A DNA stretch of 22,158 nucleotides from JBKEDH01 sp047975295 (GCA_047975295.1 JBKEDH010000046.1:1-22158), one strand, 5' to 3'; counted from the first letter of the stretch, positions 1 to 7,498 are shown. The notes: generated by a model from the letters alone, not told the origin. A program made the numbers and translations.

Positions 1-2
1 TG

Positions 3-76
3 TGATCGCGACAGGATTCGAACCTGTGACCGTCTGCTTAGAAGGCAGATGCTCTATCCAGCTGAGCTACGCGACC
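3..76 (-). tRNA. tRNA-Arg (anticodon TCT)
   Basis: Read on the minus strand this folds as a complete 74-nt cloverleaf. The acceptor stem GGTCGCG pairs with CGCGATC (one G-T pair). The D stem is GCTC/GAGC, the anticodon stem TCTGC/GCAGA encloses the loop CTTCTAA, and the T arm is ACAGG-TTCGAAT-CCTGT. The anticodon TCT reads AGA arginine codons. The discriminator base is A and CCA is not encoded, since the next two bases are CA. It has its own promoter just upstream and is not part of the neighbouring lipid operon, although it lies on the same strand. Confidence 0.97.
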
Positions 77-98
77 CAAAATTTTAATTTCTGGAGTG

Positions 99-128
99 CA
101 AATATATAACTAACTCCATATCTAACAA
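99..128 (-). promoter_or_regulatory. Bacteroidota-type promoter of tRNA-Arg
   Basis: On the minus strand a TTG (complement of 126-128) is followed after 19 nt by TATATTTG (complement of 99-106). This matches the Bacteroidota consensus TTG-N17-23-TAnnTTTG exactly. Transcription would start about 15-20 nt before the tRNA. It is the only promoter in the window seen with both elements at consensus spacing. Confidence 0.8.
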
Positions 129-199
129 AGATAATTTGGTTTATTTTCCTTTAGTTCCTATAAAAACTTAAAACGATTAATCGGTTAAAACCTTCTGTT

Positions 200-1900
200 T
201 TATCCTATTATTCCTTTCGATACGGTAAAAATACCAAAATCGTCAACAAACATACTTTCTTTTTTAATGTGGTTATATTTCATGATTTTGTCAAGTTCTC
301 TTTGCGAGCGCCTACGCATTACCCAATCTTTATCCTGATGGCTTTTAAGTACAAATGCAATCATTTTTAATTGCGGATGCCATGGTTGGCCGGTATAAAT
401 AACAAAACCGCCTTTTTGTGAAATGGAAACGACACCCTTAATAGCATTATTTACCAATTGGTTATCGCCAAAAAGTTCAAAAATTCCAGAAATAACAGTA
501 ATATTGGGCTCAAAGTTCAGTTTTTGGTAAATATCGCTATCAAAACAGCTTAAATTAGTAAAACGGAAATTAGTAAAACCTTGTTTCGAAGCGGTTTTCT
601 CTCCTTCTTCTATATTAGATTTTACAAAATCGTTAACTACAATCTCGGCTTCAGGATATTTTTTCTTAATATCGAACAGATAATTCCCTGTACCTCCGGC
701 AATATCCAGAATCTTGATTTTTTGCCCCTGTTCCTGTAATGTTTCAACAGCCGACTCCAACATTTTCAACAAATGTTGTTTCCGTATCCGGATTCCCTGC
801 CAACCAATAGCATTCAGGTAATTTTTGTCCATAATCTTACCTACCCCCCATTTTCCCTGTGGTTTGTTTTTATAAACATAATCCAAGGAAATACCGGAAT
901 CGAAACCATATTTAAGTCCAATGGCCATACCCCTGCTCAATGTTCCTATTTTTCCCAAACTCCATTTTTGGAATTTGAAATTGGCCTTTTCCGTTTTCGG
1001 AATAAGTCCATACTGCATGGTTTCGTATTCCTTTTGTGTAAAATAATCGGGTTTTAGGTTATAAGGTACTGTATCTTCCAAAAAAGCTTTTGCTATAAAA
1101 TCCTTTATAATGCCATATACGTTTATCCGCTCTTTTTCAAACAGAATACCATGCATAAAATCCTTTAAGGTTACAAAATCTTTAAGTTCGGCATCCAATG
1201 CCACATAAAACTTTTTTTGTGTTTTGTTGATGACCACCTTATCCTTTTCGGCCGATAAAATTAATGTGGGTACGGTTATAGCTGCGGCATCGGCGACCAA
1301 TCGGCGACCATGATTAGCCAAATCGATAAGCAACCGACCGTTTATTTCTCTAGTAATAAGCACATCTTTGTCGTAACGCTTTTGTTGGGCAACATCTTGC
1401 GTTAGCATGGTTGATTTTACATAACTTTTTACAATAAAATTTTTATTGAGCTTTGTACCCAAAGTAATAAACTGTTCGGCCAAAGGCACAATAAGATTAA
1501 TTTCGAAAGCGGGGGCAAGCAGTACCATTCCCGCAATTTCGGGAGCAAAATCATGAACCCAAGCCGAAACAATAACACCTCCTATACTGTTAGCAACCAA
1601 AAAGGTATCGTTTTCTTTAACCTTGTATTTTTGTTTTAAAAATTTCGAAAAAGTATCCAAATCACGAACATAATCCATAAAAACAGGCGATACCCCAACC
1701 TTACTATGGCCATGTCCCCGCAAATCGAAAGCAAAAATATTATAGGACGAAAATTTGGGATGGGTGGCAAATTCTGCAAGCCTTTCGCCATATTCGTGTC
1801 CACGGTGGATAAGAATTAATGTTTTTTGATTGGGTTTGAAATTCCATTCGTAATAAAAAAGTGCTTCATTATCGAAGGTTTTAAAGGTATCTGTATTCAT
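200..1900 (-). CDS. ynbC: alpha/beta hydrolase - SAM methyltransferase fusion (YnbC-like)
   Basis: 566 aa with two enzyme domains. Residues about 25-275 form a monoglyceride-lipase-like alpha/beta hydrolase. The oxyanion region is HRGHEYGER (32-40), the nucleophile elbow is ANSIGG with Ser105, the acid is probably Asp217 or Asp220 in SAEKD, and the base is His250 in FMHG. Residues about 360-566 form a class I SAM methyltransferase with motif I ILDIAGGTGN (397-406). The length and domain order match E. coli YnbC. It probably trims an acyl group from, and methylates, the lipid made by this operon, but the substrate is unknown. It is the last gene of the operon: its ATG overlaps the ynbD stop by 4 nt (ATGA), so translation is probably coupled. 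No convincing terminator was found between it and the tRNA. The fold calls are secure; the role is inferred from context. Confidence 0.9.
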   Translation of the reverse strand: MNTDTFKTFDNEALFYYEWNFKPNQKTLILIHRGHEYGERLAEFATHPKFSSYNIFAFDLRGHGHSKVGVSPVFMDYVRDLDTFSKFLKQKYKVKENDTFLVANSIGGVIVSAWVHDFAPEIAGMVLLAPAFEINLIVPLAEQFITLGTKLNKNFIVKSYVKSTMLTQDVAQQKRYDKDVLITREINGRLLIDLANHGRRLVADAAAITVPTLILSAEKDKVVINKTQKKFYVALDAELKDFVTLKDFMHGILFEKERINVYGIIKDFIAKAFLEDTVPYNLKPDYFTQKEYETMQYGLIPKTEKANFKFQKWSLGKIGTLSRGMAIGLKYGFDSGISLDYVYKNKPQGKWGVGKIMDKNYLNAIGWQGIRIRKQHLLKMLESAVETLQEQGQKIKILDIAGGTGNYLFDIKKKYPEAEIVVNDFVKSNIEEGEKTASKQGFTNFRFTNLSCFDSDIYQKLNFEPNITVISGIFELFGDNQLVNNAIKGVVSISQKGGFVIYTGQPWHPQLKMIAFVLKSHQDKDWVMRRRSQRELDKIMKYNHIKKESMFVDDFGIFTVSKGIIG

Positions 1901-3225
1901 AGAGTCTGTTTAAATTCATAGTATTTTAAAATATTAATAGCATATTCGGGTAATACAACACTTGGTTTTTTGGTTTTTAAAACAGTAATAGCTTCTTCCA
2001 AAGACAACTGCGAATTTAACCTTAACAACAAAATCGCTATTATAGTACTTCGGGTAAAACCCATGGTGCAATGTACTAAAATACTTTCATTGTTTTTTAT
2101 TTTTTTGTATTGAGTGTCAATACAAGCTACGATAGTGTTAAGGTATTCGGTTTTTGGAACGGAAACATCCAAGATGGGATATGAAAAATAATGCGCTGTT
2201 GTTTTCCATATTTTATGTTCTTCCATTTCGGCCGCTATATCATAAACCCACCATACTTTATTTGAATCCAAACTACGGATTGTTTTAACGTTTAATCTAT
2301 GTGAACAATATACTTGGGGTAGTATTTCTACTATATCGGTATGCCTTCCCTTAAAAAATTTCCATATTAACTTATAACATAGTTGATAGGGCAAAAAGAT
2401 TATTTTTTTCACTATTGAAATATTTCCATTTTCATCTTTTAAAAAACGAGGATTATTTATTTGATATTGATACCCAACAACCAAACTATTCAGTCCAAAC
2501 CAAATAAAAATCCCGCTATACCCTCCTAAAAAATGGGAAAGCAAAAGTGCCAATAAGAAAAAAAGACTCGTAAAAAGGTAATAATGGTTAGCCACATGCC
2601 GATTTCTATTTTTAACATCGGTAGGTTTAAAAGAAACAACAACCATACTTAACAGCACAACAACTAATCCACCCACAAGATCTATAATATGGTGCTGATA
2701 CACCAAAAGCGTTGATGCACAAAGTAATAAAAGCCACGTAGCAAGTGCATATTTTACCTTTCTACGAAAACGAACTTTTATAACACTCCAAAACAATACC
2801 GCATAAGCTATATGTAACGACGGCAGCTGGTTAAAAGGAGAATCGAATTGTAAAAGAAAACGGAAAAACAGATTTAAAAACGGATTATCAACTTCTGGTT
2901 TTAGTAAAGAAAAACGCAAAGGAACTATTAGAAAGCAAGTACCTGCCAACAAGGTTACAAAAAGCATTCGTTTTAAAAGTACCTGCAATTGTATGTTGCT
3001 TTGGCACCAAAAGAACACCAATACAAAAAACACGCTACTGGACATATACGGTACTATCATCCAAGGAAAAAAAGGTATGTTTTCTTCAAAACCTAAAACA
3101 AAAGAAGGTACCTTTTCTAAGGTTTTGGCATACCAAGCACATAGATTATATACTACGGAGAATACCAAAGCACAAAGTAAAGCTGCCAAAAGCTTATTTT
3201 TAAAACTTAATTTTGCTTCATCCAT
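1897..3225 (-). CDS. ynbD: membrane PAP2 - dual-specificity phosphatase fusion (YnbD-like)
   Basis: 442 aa. The N-terminal half (about 10-260) has several hydrophobic segments and PAP2 lipid phosphatase/transferase motifs: PSLH at 135-138 and a later His-His-x-x-Asp (His178, His179, Asp182). The PSLH form, instead of PSGH, resembles the inositol-phosphorylceramide/sphingomyelin synthase side of the superfamily. The C-terminal half (about 295-440) is a cytosolic-type dual-specificity phosphatase with P-loop HCTMGFTRS. Its nucleophile is Cys386, its phosphate-binding residue Arg392, and Asp353 is the likely general acid. The architecture equals E. coli YnbD (about 430 aa). It may remove or exchange a phosphate head group at the membrane and read a second phosphorylated substrate in the cytosol. 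It overlaps the SDR gene by 19 nt upstream and ynbC by 4 nt downstream. Confidence 0.9.
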   Translation of the reverse strand: MDEAKLSFKNKLLAALLCALVFSVVYNLCAWYAKTLEKVPSFVLGFEENIPFFPWMIVPYMSSSVFFVLVFFWCQSNIQLQVLLKRMLFVTLLAGTCFLIVPLRFSLLKPEVDNPFLNLFFRFLLQFDSPFNQLPSLHIAYAVLFWSVIKVRFRRKVKYALATWLLLLCASTLLVYQHHIIDLVGGLVVVLLSMVVVSFKPTDVKNRNRHVANHYYLFTSLFFLLALLLSHFLGGYSGIFIWFGLNSLVVGYQYQINNPRFLKDENGNISIVKKIIFLPYQLCYKLIWKFFKGRHTDIVEILPQVYCSHRLNVKTIRSLDSNKVWWVYDIAAEMEEHKIWKTTAHYFSYPILDVSVPKTEYLNTIVACIDTQYKKIKNNESILVHCTMGFTRSTIIAILLLRLNSQLSLEEAITVLKTKKPSVVLPEYAINILKYYEFKQTL

Positions 3226-3953
3226 AAGGCTTTTCTATTCATAATTATATTTAAAATAAACGGTGGTAAAACGGATAGACTCTTTATTAGCCATTTCATT
3301 TTACGCGGAAAAATATAAAATGATCTTTTTTCGGCTATGGCCTTTACCATAAGACTAACTGCTTTATTTTCTTCTATAAGAAATGGTTTTTTAGATAAAT
3401 CGGCATTATTCAGTTCCCGCAATTTTTGGGTGTTTACATAACCCGGAGCCATAACACCAACCGACACCCCATAAGGTGACAATGCTCTGCGATATGCATC
3501 GGCTATTTGTATAATACTACGCTTTGTTTTGGTATAAAGACTGGATTGTTGGTAGTTTAAAATACCCGACACGGAAGCCACCAACACTATTTGTCCACTT
3601 TGTTGGGGCACCATGATATCTTTTCCTGTTTCAAGAACATTTACACTACCCAAAATATTGGTTTTTAGCATATTTTCGGCCTGTGCATACGTTATTTCCA
3701 AAACTACATCTTCGGCATAGCTACCAGCGAAATCTACCAATAAATCCAATGGCATATTGGCTGTAAAGTGTTTTATAGCAACATTAAGGGATACCATATC
3801 GGTAACATCGGCCTTGTATGTTTTAAAAGGCATATTGTTGTCCAACTTTTCAAGGTTTCGGCCACAAACCCCTACAACATGTCCTTTTTCGGTATAAAAC
3901 CTTGCCATGGCCAATCCCATTCCCGAAGTGCCTCCTACTATAAATATTTTCAT
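3207..3953 (-). CDS. short-chain dehydrogenase/reductase (SDR) of the lipid operon
   Basis: 248 aa, typical of a classical SDR. The N-terminal cofactor loop is GGTSGMG (7-13) and ARG-type residues Gly31-Arg32 after beta-2 suggest NADP(H). The catalytic residues are Ser127 in VASVSG and Tyr140/Lys144 in YTKTK; the later APGYV (169-173) is also typical. The usual NAG motif is FAG here. Residues about 221-238 are hydrophobic and flanked by basic residues, so the protein may attach to the membrane, as SDRs acting on long-chain or ketosphinganine-like substrates do. It overlaps patatin by 4 nt (ATGA) and ynbD by 19 nt. It is not part of E. coli ynbABCD. The substrate is unknown; a keto-lipid is a guess from context. 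Confidence 0.88.
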   Translation of the reverse strand: MKIFIVGGTSGMGLAMARFYTEKGHVVGVCGRNLEKLDNNMPFKTYKADVTDMVSLNVAIKHFTANMPLDLLVDFAGSYAEDVVLEITYAQAENMLKTNILGSVNVLETGKDIMVPQQSGQIVLVASVSGILNYQQSSLYTKTKRSIIQIADAYRRALSPYGVSVGVMAPGYVNTQKLRELNNADLSKKPFLIEENKAVSLMVKAIAEKRSFYIFPRKMKWLIKSLSVLPPFILNIIMNRKALWMKQN

Positions 3954-4984
3954 AAACCGATACTTTTCAAGGTCTTTTTATAACCATAATCCCATTGTTT
4001 TTGGATATCGTCTTTAAACTGCTCTTGGGTTTTGGAAAACTTTATTCCTACTTCCATTTTTTTCCAATTGATAAATTTTTGGCAATAATGCCCATTTAGA
4101 GCAACAGAGGCATCCTGCGTATCAATCCATGTATCTATTTTAAATTTCGATACTTCTTCCAAACGCTTATTGCCACTAAACCCTAATACCGCAAGTACAA
4201 ACGCTTCTTCTGTAGTACTATAAAACTGTTTTTTTTCGGCAAAAATGGTTTTGGATAAAACTGTAGCAAGCTCAACCGGAACCAAATCAACGGCTCCTCC
4301 CGAAAAGTAATGTTTCCCATTGAAAAACGGTGCCATATAAAACATATCTGAAATCGAAATACGAACAGCATCAAGCATGGAAATATCGGTTCTTAACAGT
4401 GTATCATCATGAACGGCACTATTTTTATAATTGTCCGATGTTATTTTTATATTTCCCAAATTAATATGTTTTGCTGTTTCGGTATCTGTTAACAGGATTT
4501 TTTGGTACAGTTTTCTGTCTTTCCTATTTTGACTACATTCCTCTGGAAAAAATAGCATTTTTGCACCGACAATAACCGTTGGTATATTTTGACTAAAATC
4601 TATATCTAACTGAGGAAGATAAAGACTTAAATCCTGTGGCATATCAATTAAATACCGGCTAAACACATCTTCTACAACGGGGGCTCTTTTTTGGTTATAT
4701 TTTTTTTTGAAAGCCAGACAACCAATTTTTGAAAGCTTTCGGTACGGCGTTAATGTGGTCTGTTTTATAAAATGATAAAACACATCGGAACACAAATAAG
4801 CCAATCGCTGTTCGTGGGTTGAAAATGCATTAATAAGGGTAGCCGAAAGTGCACCTCCACAGGAAGCTATTAAAATATCGGGTTTTAGTCCCGACTGATC
4901 CAAAGCCTGATATATACCACCGTACAGTGCGAATCTAGTACCACCACCGGAAAAAACAAGTGCTTTTTGGAAAGGTTTTTTCAT
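3950..4984 (-). CDS. patatin-like protein with altered catalytic dyad
   Basis: 344 aa. The N-terminal oxyanion motif is clear: FSGGGTRF (11-18). The patatin nucleophile elbow, normally GxSxG, reads ASCGGA at 40-45, so Cys42 aligns with the nucleophilic Ser. The second motif, normally DGG, reads YFSGGAVDLVPV at 226-237, so Ser228 stands where the catalytic Asp should be. The DNA supports both readings and the frame is intact. The protein may be a cysteine-based acyl hydrolase or transferase, or a non-catalytic lipid binder. Ser41 as nucleophile and Asp233 as acid are alternatives if the alignment shifts by one turn. It follows ynbB after a 184-nt gap and overlaps the SDR gene by 4 nt. Family membership is fairly sure; activity is not. 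Confidence 0.85.
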   Translation of the reverse strand: MKKPFQKALVFSGGGTRFALYGGIYQALDQSGLKPDILIASCGGALSATLINAFSTHEQRLAYLCSDVFYHFIKQTTLTPYRKLSKIGCLAFKKKYNQKRAPVVEDVFSRYLIDMPQDLSLYLPQLDIDFSQNIPTVIVGAKMLFFPEECSQNRKDRKLYQKILLTDTETAKHINLGNIKITSDNYKNSAVHDDTLLRTDISMLDAVRISISDMFYMAPFFNGKHYFSGGAVDLVPVELATVLSKTIFAEKKQFYSTTEEAFVLAVLGFSGNKRLEEVSKFKIDTWIDTQDASVALNGHYCQKFINWKKMEVGIKFSKTQEQFKDDIQKQWDYGYKKTLKSIGL

Positions 4985-5073
4985 TAGTTCCTAATTTAAC
5001 GTTTTTACCACGGTACACAACAACAAATCAAAAAATAGTTTCAACACATTAACAATTAAGATATTAAACCCTC

Positions 5074-5119
5074 AGACTCCAAAGATTTTTAAAGCTATCA
5101 AGATCTTAAAAATTAGTCT
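5074..5119. other. imperfect AT-rich hairpin in the ynbB-patatin gap
   Basis: This is the only sizeable gap in the lipid operon (4985-5168). AGACT (5074-5078) pairs with AGTCT (5115-5119), and ATTTTTAA (5085-5092) pairs with TTAAAAAT (5106-5113). The internal loop is uneven and the central loop is 13 nt. No T-run follows on the minus strand, so it is not a standard terminator. It could stabilise or process the mRNA between ynbB and the downstream genes, or be a chance AT-rich palindrome. Confidence 0.3.
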
Positions 5120-5168
5120 AATAAACCAATAAAAAGAGTTTTTGTCGTGTACTAAATCATTCTAATTT

Positions 5169-6011
5169 TCACCCAAACCCATACAATATAATGCCATAAA
5201 ATAGTGGTGCATTAAAAATAAGGCTATCCATTCTATCCAACAAACCACCATGGCCGGGAATTAAACTTCCGGTATCCTTGACTTTAGCCTCTCTTTTTAA
5301 ATAAGACACTAACATATCACCTAAAAAACCTAAAAGACCAATTACCAAACCTATTGCCGAAACCGTTAAAAAAGAAGATACCGGTAATAAAAATGCCAAT
5401 ATATTACTTAATAGCAAAGTAAAAAACAAACCTCCCAGAAGGCCTTCTATAGTTTTATTCGGACTTATTTTTGGTGAAATTTGCCGTTTACCAAAAAACT
5501 TACCGGACAGATATTGGAAAACGTCGTTAAATTCGGTTACAACCACCAAAAACACAATACATTTTATCCCAAAAAAATCATCTCCAAAAGTAGAAACCGA
5601 AAAATTGCGGATATAAGTTAAATGGCCAAAAGCAAAAAAAGCTATTGGTATGCAAAGTAATATTTGAGGATGGCTCTCAAGCTGTTTCTTTTCTATAAAC
5701 CAAAGTACAATTTGGGATAACAATGTAATAATTAATACCCATACTATATAATGTCCGTAATCGGGACAAAAATAAGGTAGCGCTATCTGAGCTCCCGATA
5801 AAACAACAGATAGGGTGGCAAACTTATAACTCAGTTCAAACATATTTTTAAATTCCCGTAAGCTTTGAAATGTAAGCCAAGCCGTAAAACCGGCCATAAG
5901 CCAAATATTGGAAACTGCCCCGACAAAAACCACAATAATGTACGCCCAGCTTTTTACTCGAACAGGAACATCGGCAAACTTACCTTCTTTTTTGTTTGGA
6001 TTTAACTTCAT
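5169..6011 (-). CDS. ynbB: CdsA-family phosphatidate cytidylyltransferase (YnbB-like)
   Basis: 280 aa integral membrane protein with about eight hydrophobic segments. It carries the full C-terminal CdsA signature: SYLKREAKVKD (236-246), then PGHGGLLDRMDS (252-263). The earlier segment SPKISPNKTIEG (179-190) is also typical. In place of the usual ADTGAY-type segment it has EFNDVFQ (160-166), which fits the YnbB branch rather than housekeeping CdsA. The family makes a CDP-activated lipid from CTP and a lipid phosphate. As I recall, E. coli YnbB has been linked to the first step of the glycolipid MPIase; whether that applies here is open. Its ATG shares one base with the ynbA stop (TAATG). A housekeeping cdsA is expected elsewhere in the genome. 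Confidence 0.92.
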   Translation of the reverse strand: MKLNPNKKEGKFADVPVRVKSWAYIIVVFVGAVSNIWLMAGFTAWLTFQSLREFKNMFELSYKFATLSVVLSGAQIALPYFCPDYGHYIVWVLIITLLSQIVLWFIEKKQLESHPQILLCIPIAFFAFGHLTYIRNFSVSTFGDDFFGIKCIVFLVVVTEFNDVFQYLSGKFFGKRQISPKISPNKTIEGLLGGLFFTLLLSNILAFLLPVSSFLTVSAIGLVIGLLGFLGDMLVSYLKREAKVKDTGSLIPGHGGLLDRMDSLIFNAPLFYGIILYGFG

Positions 6012-6610
6012 TATCCTTTCAATGCGCTTTTTACTCTTTTATATGTACTTATAACGAGAAGTAGGATAATAATACCAAAAATATATATGGAAATCTTTGT
6101 TATAGAAACACCACAAACCATAAGCACACCATAAATACCCATAAGTAATGCCCTATCGCTTTTCCCCATTGGACCATCGTAACGACGTTGATTTCCCACG
6201 GTTTTTCCCAATATACCCGCAAATTCGTTTACAACACCCAAAACAATAAAAATCACGATTAAATAAAGACTTTCCGGTTGAAATTTAAGAAGTGGCAAAA
6301 AGATGACTACATCGGAGACCACATCACCCAATTCGTTCAATACCTCACCCAATTTACTGGTTTGGTTAAATTGCCTGGCCATCATACCATCTAATGCGTT
6401 AAGTGCCATCCTGAGCAACAAACCTATTGGAAGGCTTAAAAATAGCCACTTAGATGTATTAGCATACCAAAATAAAAAAGCAATAAATAATGATAACACT
6501 ATAGAAGCAATGGTAATTTGATTTGCCGTAATGTTCCGTTTATTTAAAAATAAAAGAACAGGCATAAGTAACTGTTGGAATTTTGGTTTGAGTTTGTAAA
6601 CTGAAATCAT
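6011..6610 (-). CDS. ynbA: CDP-alcohol phosphatidyltransferase family protein (YnbA-like)
   Basis: 199 aa with about six hydrophobic segments, first gene of the lipid operon. The family motif DxxDGxxAR-x8-GxxxDxxxD is recognisable at 71-100, but the first and third Asp are Asn: NALDGMMAR (71-79), Gly88, Asn92, Asp96. The family displaces CMP from a CDP-lipid with an alcohol, so this enzyme probably uses the product of YnbB next door. As I remember it, E. coli YnbA has the same N/D/N/D pattern, so this would be a subfamily trait rather than decay. A TATCTTTG promoter box lies 22-29 nt upstream of the ATG. The acceptor alcohol is unknown. Confidence 0.92.
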   Translation of the reverse strand: MISVYKLKPKFQQLLMPVLLFLNKRNITANQITIASIVLSLFIAFLFWYANTSKWLFLSLPIGLLLRMALNALDGMMARQFNQTSKLGEVLNELGDVVSDVVIFLPLLKFQPESLYLIVIFIVLGVVNEFAGILGKTVGNQRRYDGPMGKSDRALLMGIYGVLMVCGVSITKISIYIFGIIILLLVISTYKRVKSALKG

Positions 6611-6631
6611 GAATTAAAGATGGCTTTTCTT

Positions 6632-6639
6632 CAAAGATA
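6632..6639 (-). promoter_or_regulatory. -7 box (TATCTTTG) for the ynb-type operon
   Basis: The minus strand reads TATCTTTG, a full match to TAnnTTTG, ending 21 nt before the ynbA ATG. No TTG was found 17-23 nt upstream, so the -33 part is weak or absent. It lies in the 195-nt region between the divergent ynbA and Crp/Fnr genes. No copy of the GTAAC-N4-GTTAC repeat is present there. Confidence 0.5.
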
Positions 6640-6805
6640 AATAAACTTTTAATATTAAGAATTAGTGAATAGTTTAACGTGAATTTGGAATCAGAGATAA
6701 AGACTGAAAGAATTAAAAAATTAAACTTTCATCTTTTAATACTTTATCCAAATTATCCCCAAAAAGACTATATTCGCTAAGTTGTTTCACTTAAAAACAA
6801 TGGTA

Positions 6806-7438
6806 ATGATAAATGAGTTAAAAGAAAGTTTCGGATATTTATTTGAAGATGAACTATTGGCAGAAATAAATCATATAGGCACTTTTAAAGAAGTTCCCGA
6901 GGGCTCTGTGCTTATCAATATCAACGATTATATAAAAGCTATGCCTTTATTGGTTAGTGGTGCCATTAAAATTTTACGGGAAGACAGCAATGGCGACGAA
7001 CTCCTGCTTTACTTTATAGAGCGAGGCGATACGTGTGCCATGACCCTGTCCTGCTGCATGGAACAAAAAAAGAGTGAAATACGTGCCGTTGCCGAAACAC
7101 CCGCAAAACTTATTATGTTACCTATTGAAAAAATGGGCGAATGGATGGGCAAGTACAAAAGTTGGCAAAATTTCATCCTTCAAAGTTATCACGACAGGAT
7201 GACCGAACTTTTGGAAGCCATCGATACCATTGCCTTTTTTAATATGGAAGAACGCCTATTTAAATACCTAAAGGATAAGGCCATGGTTAATCACAACGAT
7301 ATTATCCAAGTAACACACCAAGAAATTGCTTTCGATATGCACACCTCTCGTGTGGTTATTTCTAGAATACTTAAAACCTTGGAAAACCAACAAAAAATAC
7401 AGCTTAACCGAAATAGTATTAAAATGTTAGAGCTTTAA
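6806..7438 (+). CDS. Crp/Fnr-family transcription regulator with a cysteine cluster
   Basis: About 210 aa from the ATG at 6806; in-frame ATG 6800 is equally possible. A TTG at 6782 is unlikely because a TATATTCG box (6769-6776) would put the transcript start at about that point. Residues about 10-120 form the cyclic-nucleotide-binding-like beta barrel, and a long dimerisation helix follows. The winged HTH lies near the C-terminus, with recognition region QVTHQEIAFDMHTSRVVIS. The Fnr N-terminal 4Fe-4S cysteines are absent. Instead three cysteines sit late in the sensory barrel in CAMTLSCC (Cys77, 83 and 84 from this start). It is followed by an anion exporter and a persulfide dioxygenase, each preceded by the same inverted repeat. 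It probably senses a reactive sulfur species or redox change and activates both genes; the signal is an inference. Confidence 0.9.
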   Translation: MINELKESFGYLFEDELLAEINHIGTFKEVPEGSVLININDYIKAMPLLVSGAIKILREDSNGDELLLYFIERGDTCAMTLSCCMEQKKSEIRAVAETPAKLIMLPIEKMGEWMGKYKSWQNFILQSYHDRMTELLEAIDTIAFFNMEERLFKYLKDKAMVNHNDIIQVTHQEIAFDMHTSRVVISRILKTLENQQKIQLNRNSIKMLEL

Positions 7439-7461
7439 AATAAATTCCATACCATACAAAC

Positions 7462-7477
7462 TGTAACTTTGGTTACA
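7462..7477. promoter_or_regulatory. Crp/Fnr-type operator upstream of the TauE exporter
   Basis: Perfect inverted repeat TGTAAC-TTTG-GTTACA. The 5-N4-5 layout is that of Fnr-family sites, with GTAAC/GTTAC half-sites. Its centre lies 29.5 nt before the first T of the TAGATTTG box at 7499, so it is close to -41.5 from the expected start, the class II activator position. A near-identical repeat precedes the next gene. The protein that binds is inferred from adjacency. Confidence 0.75.
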
Positions 7478-7498
7478 TGCCATAACCAATAAGACCCA

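Noticed and set aside
174..183. Perfect palindrome CGATTAATCG after ynbC, considered as operon terminator or operator
   Set aside because: The arms leave almost no loop and the following T-run is interrupted; a 10-bp AT-rich palindrome is easily due to chance.
773..1057. 94-codon plus-strand reading frame inside ynbC
   Set aside because: It lies antisense to a well-supported gene and has no recognisable domain; it is a shadow of the coding strand. The same applies to the other antisense frames within nqr, pruA and the dioxygenase gene.
6782..6805. TTG start giving an 8-residue longer Crp/Fnr protein
   Set aside because: A TATATTCG box at 6769-6776 would place the transcript start at about this codon, and ATG codons follow at 6800 and 6806, where related proteins appear to begin.
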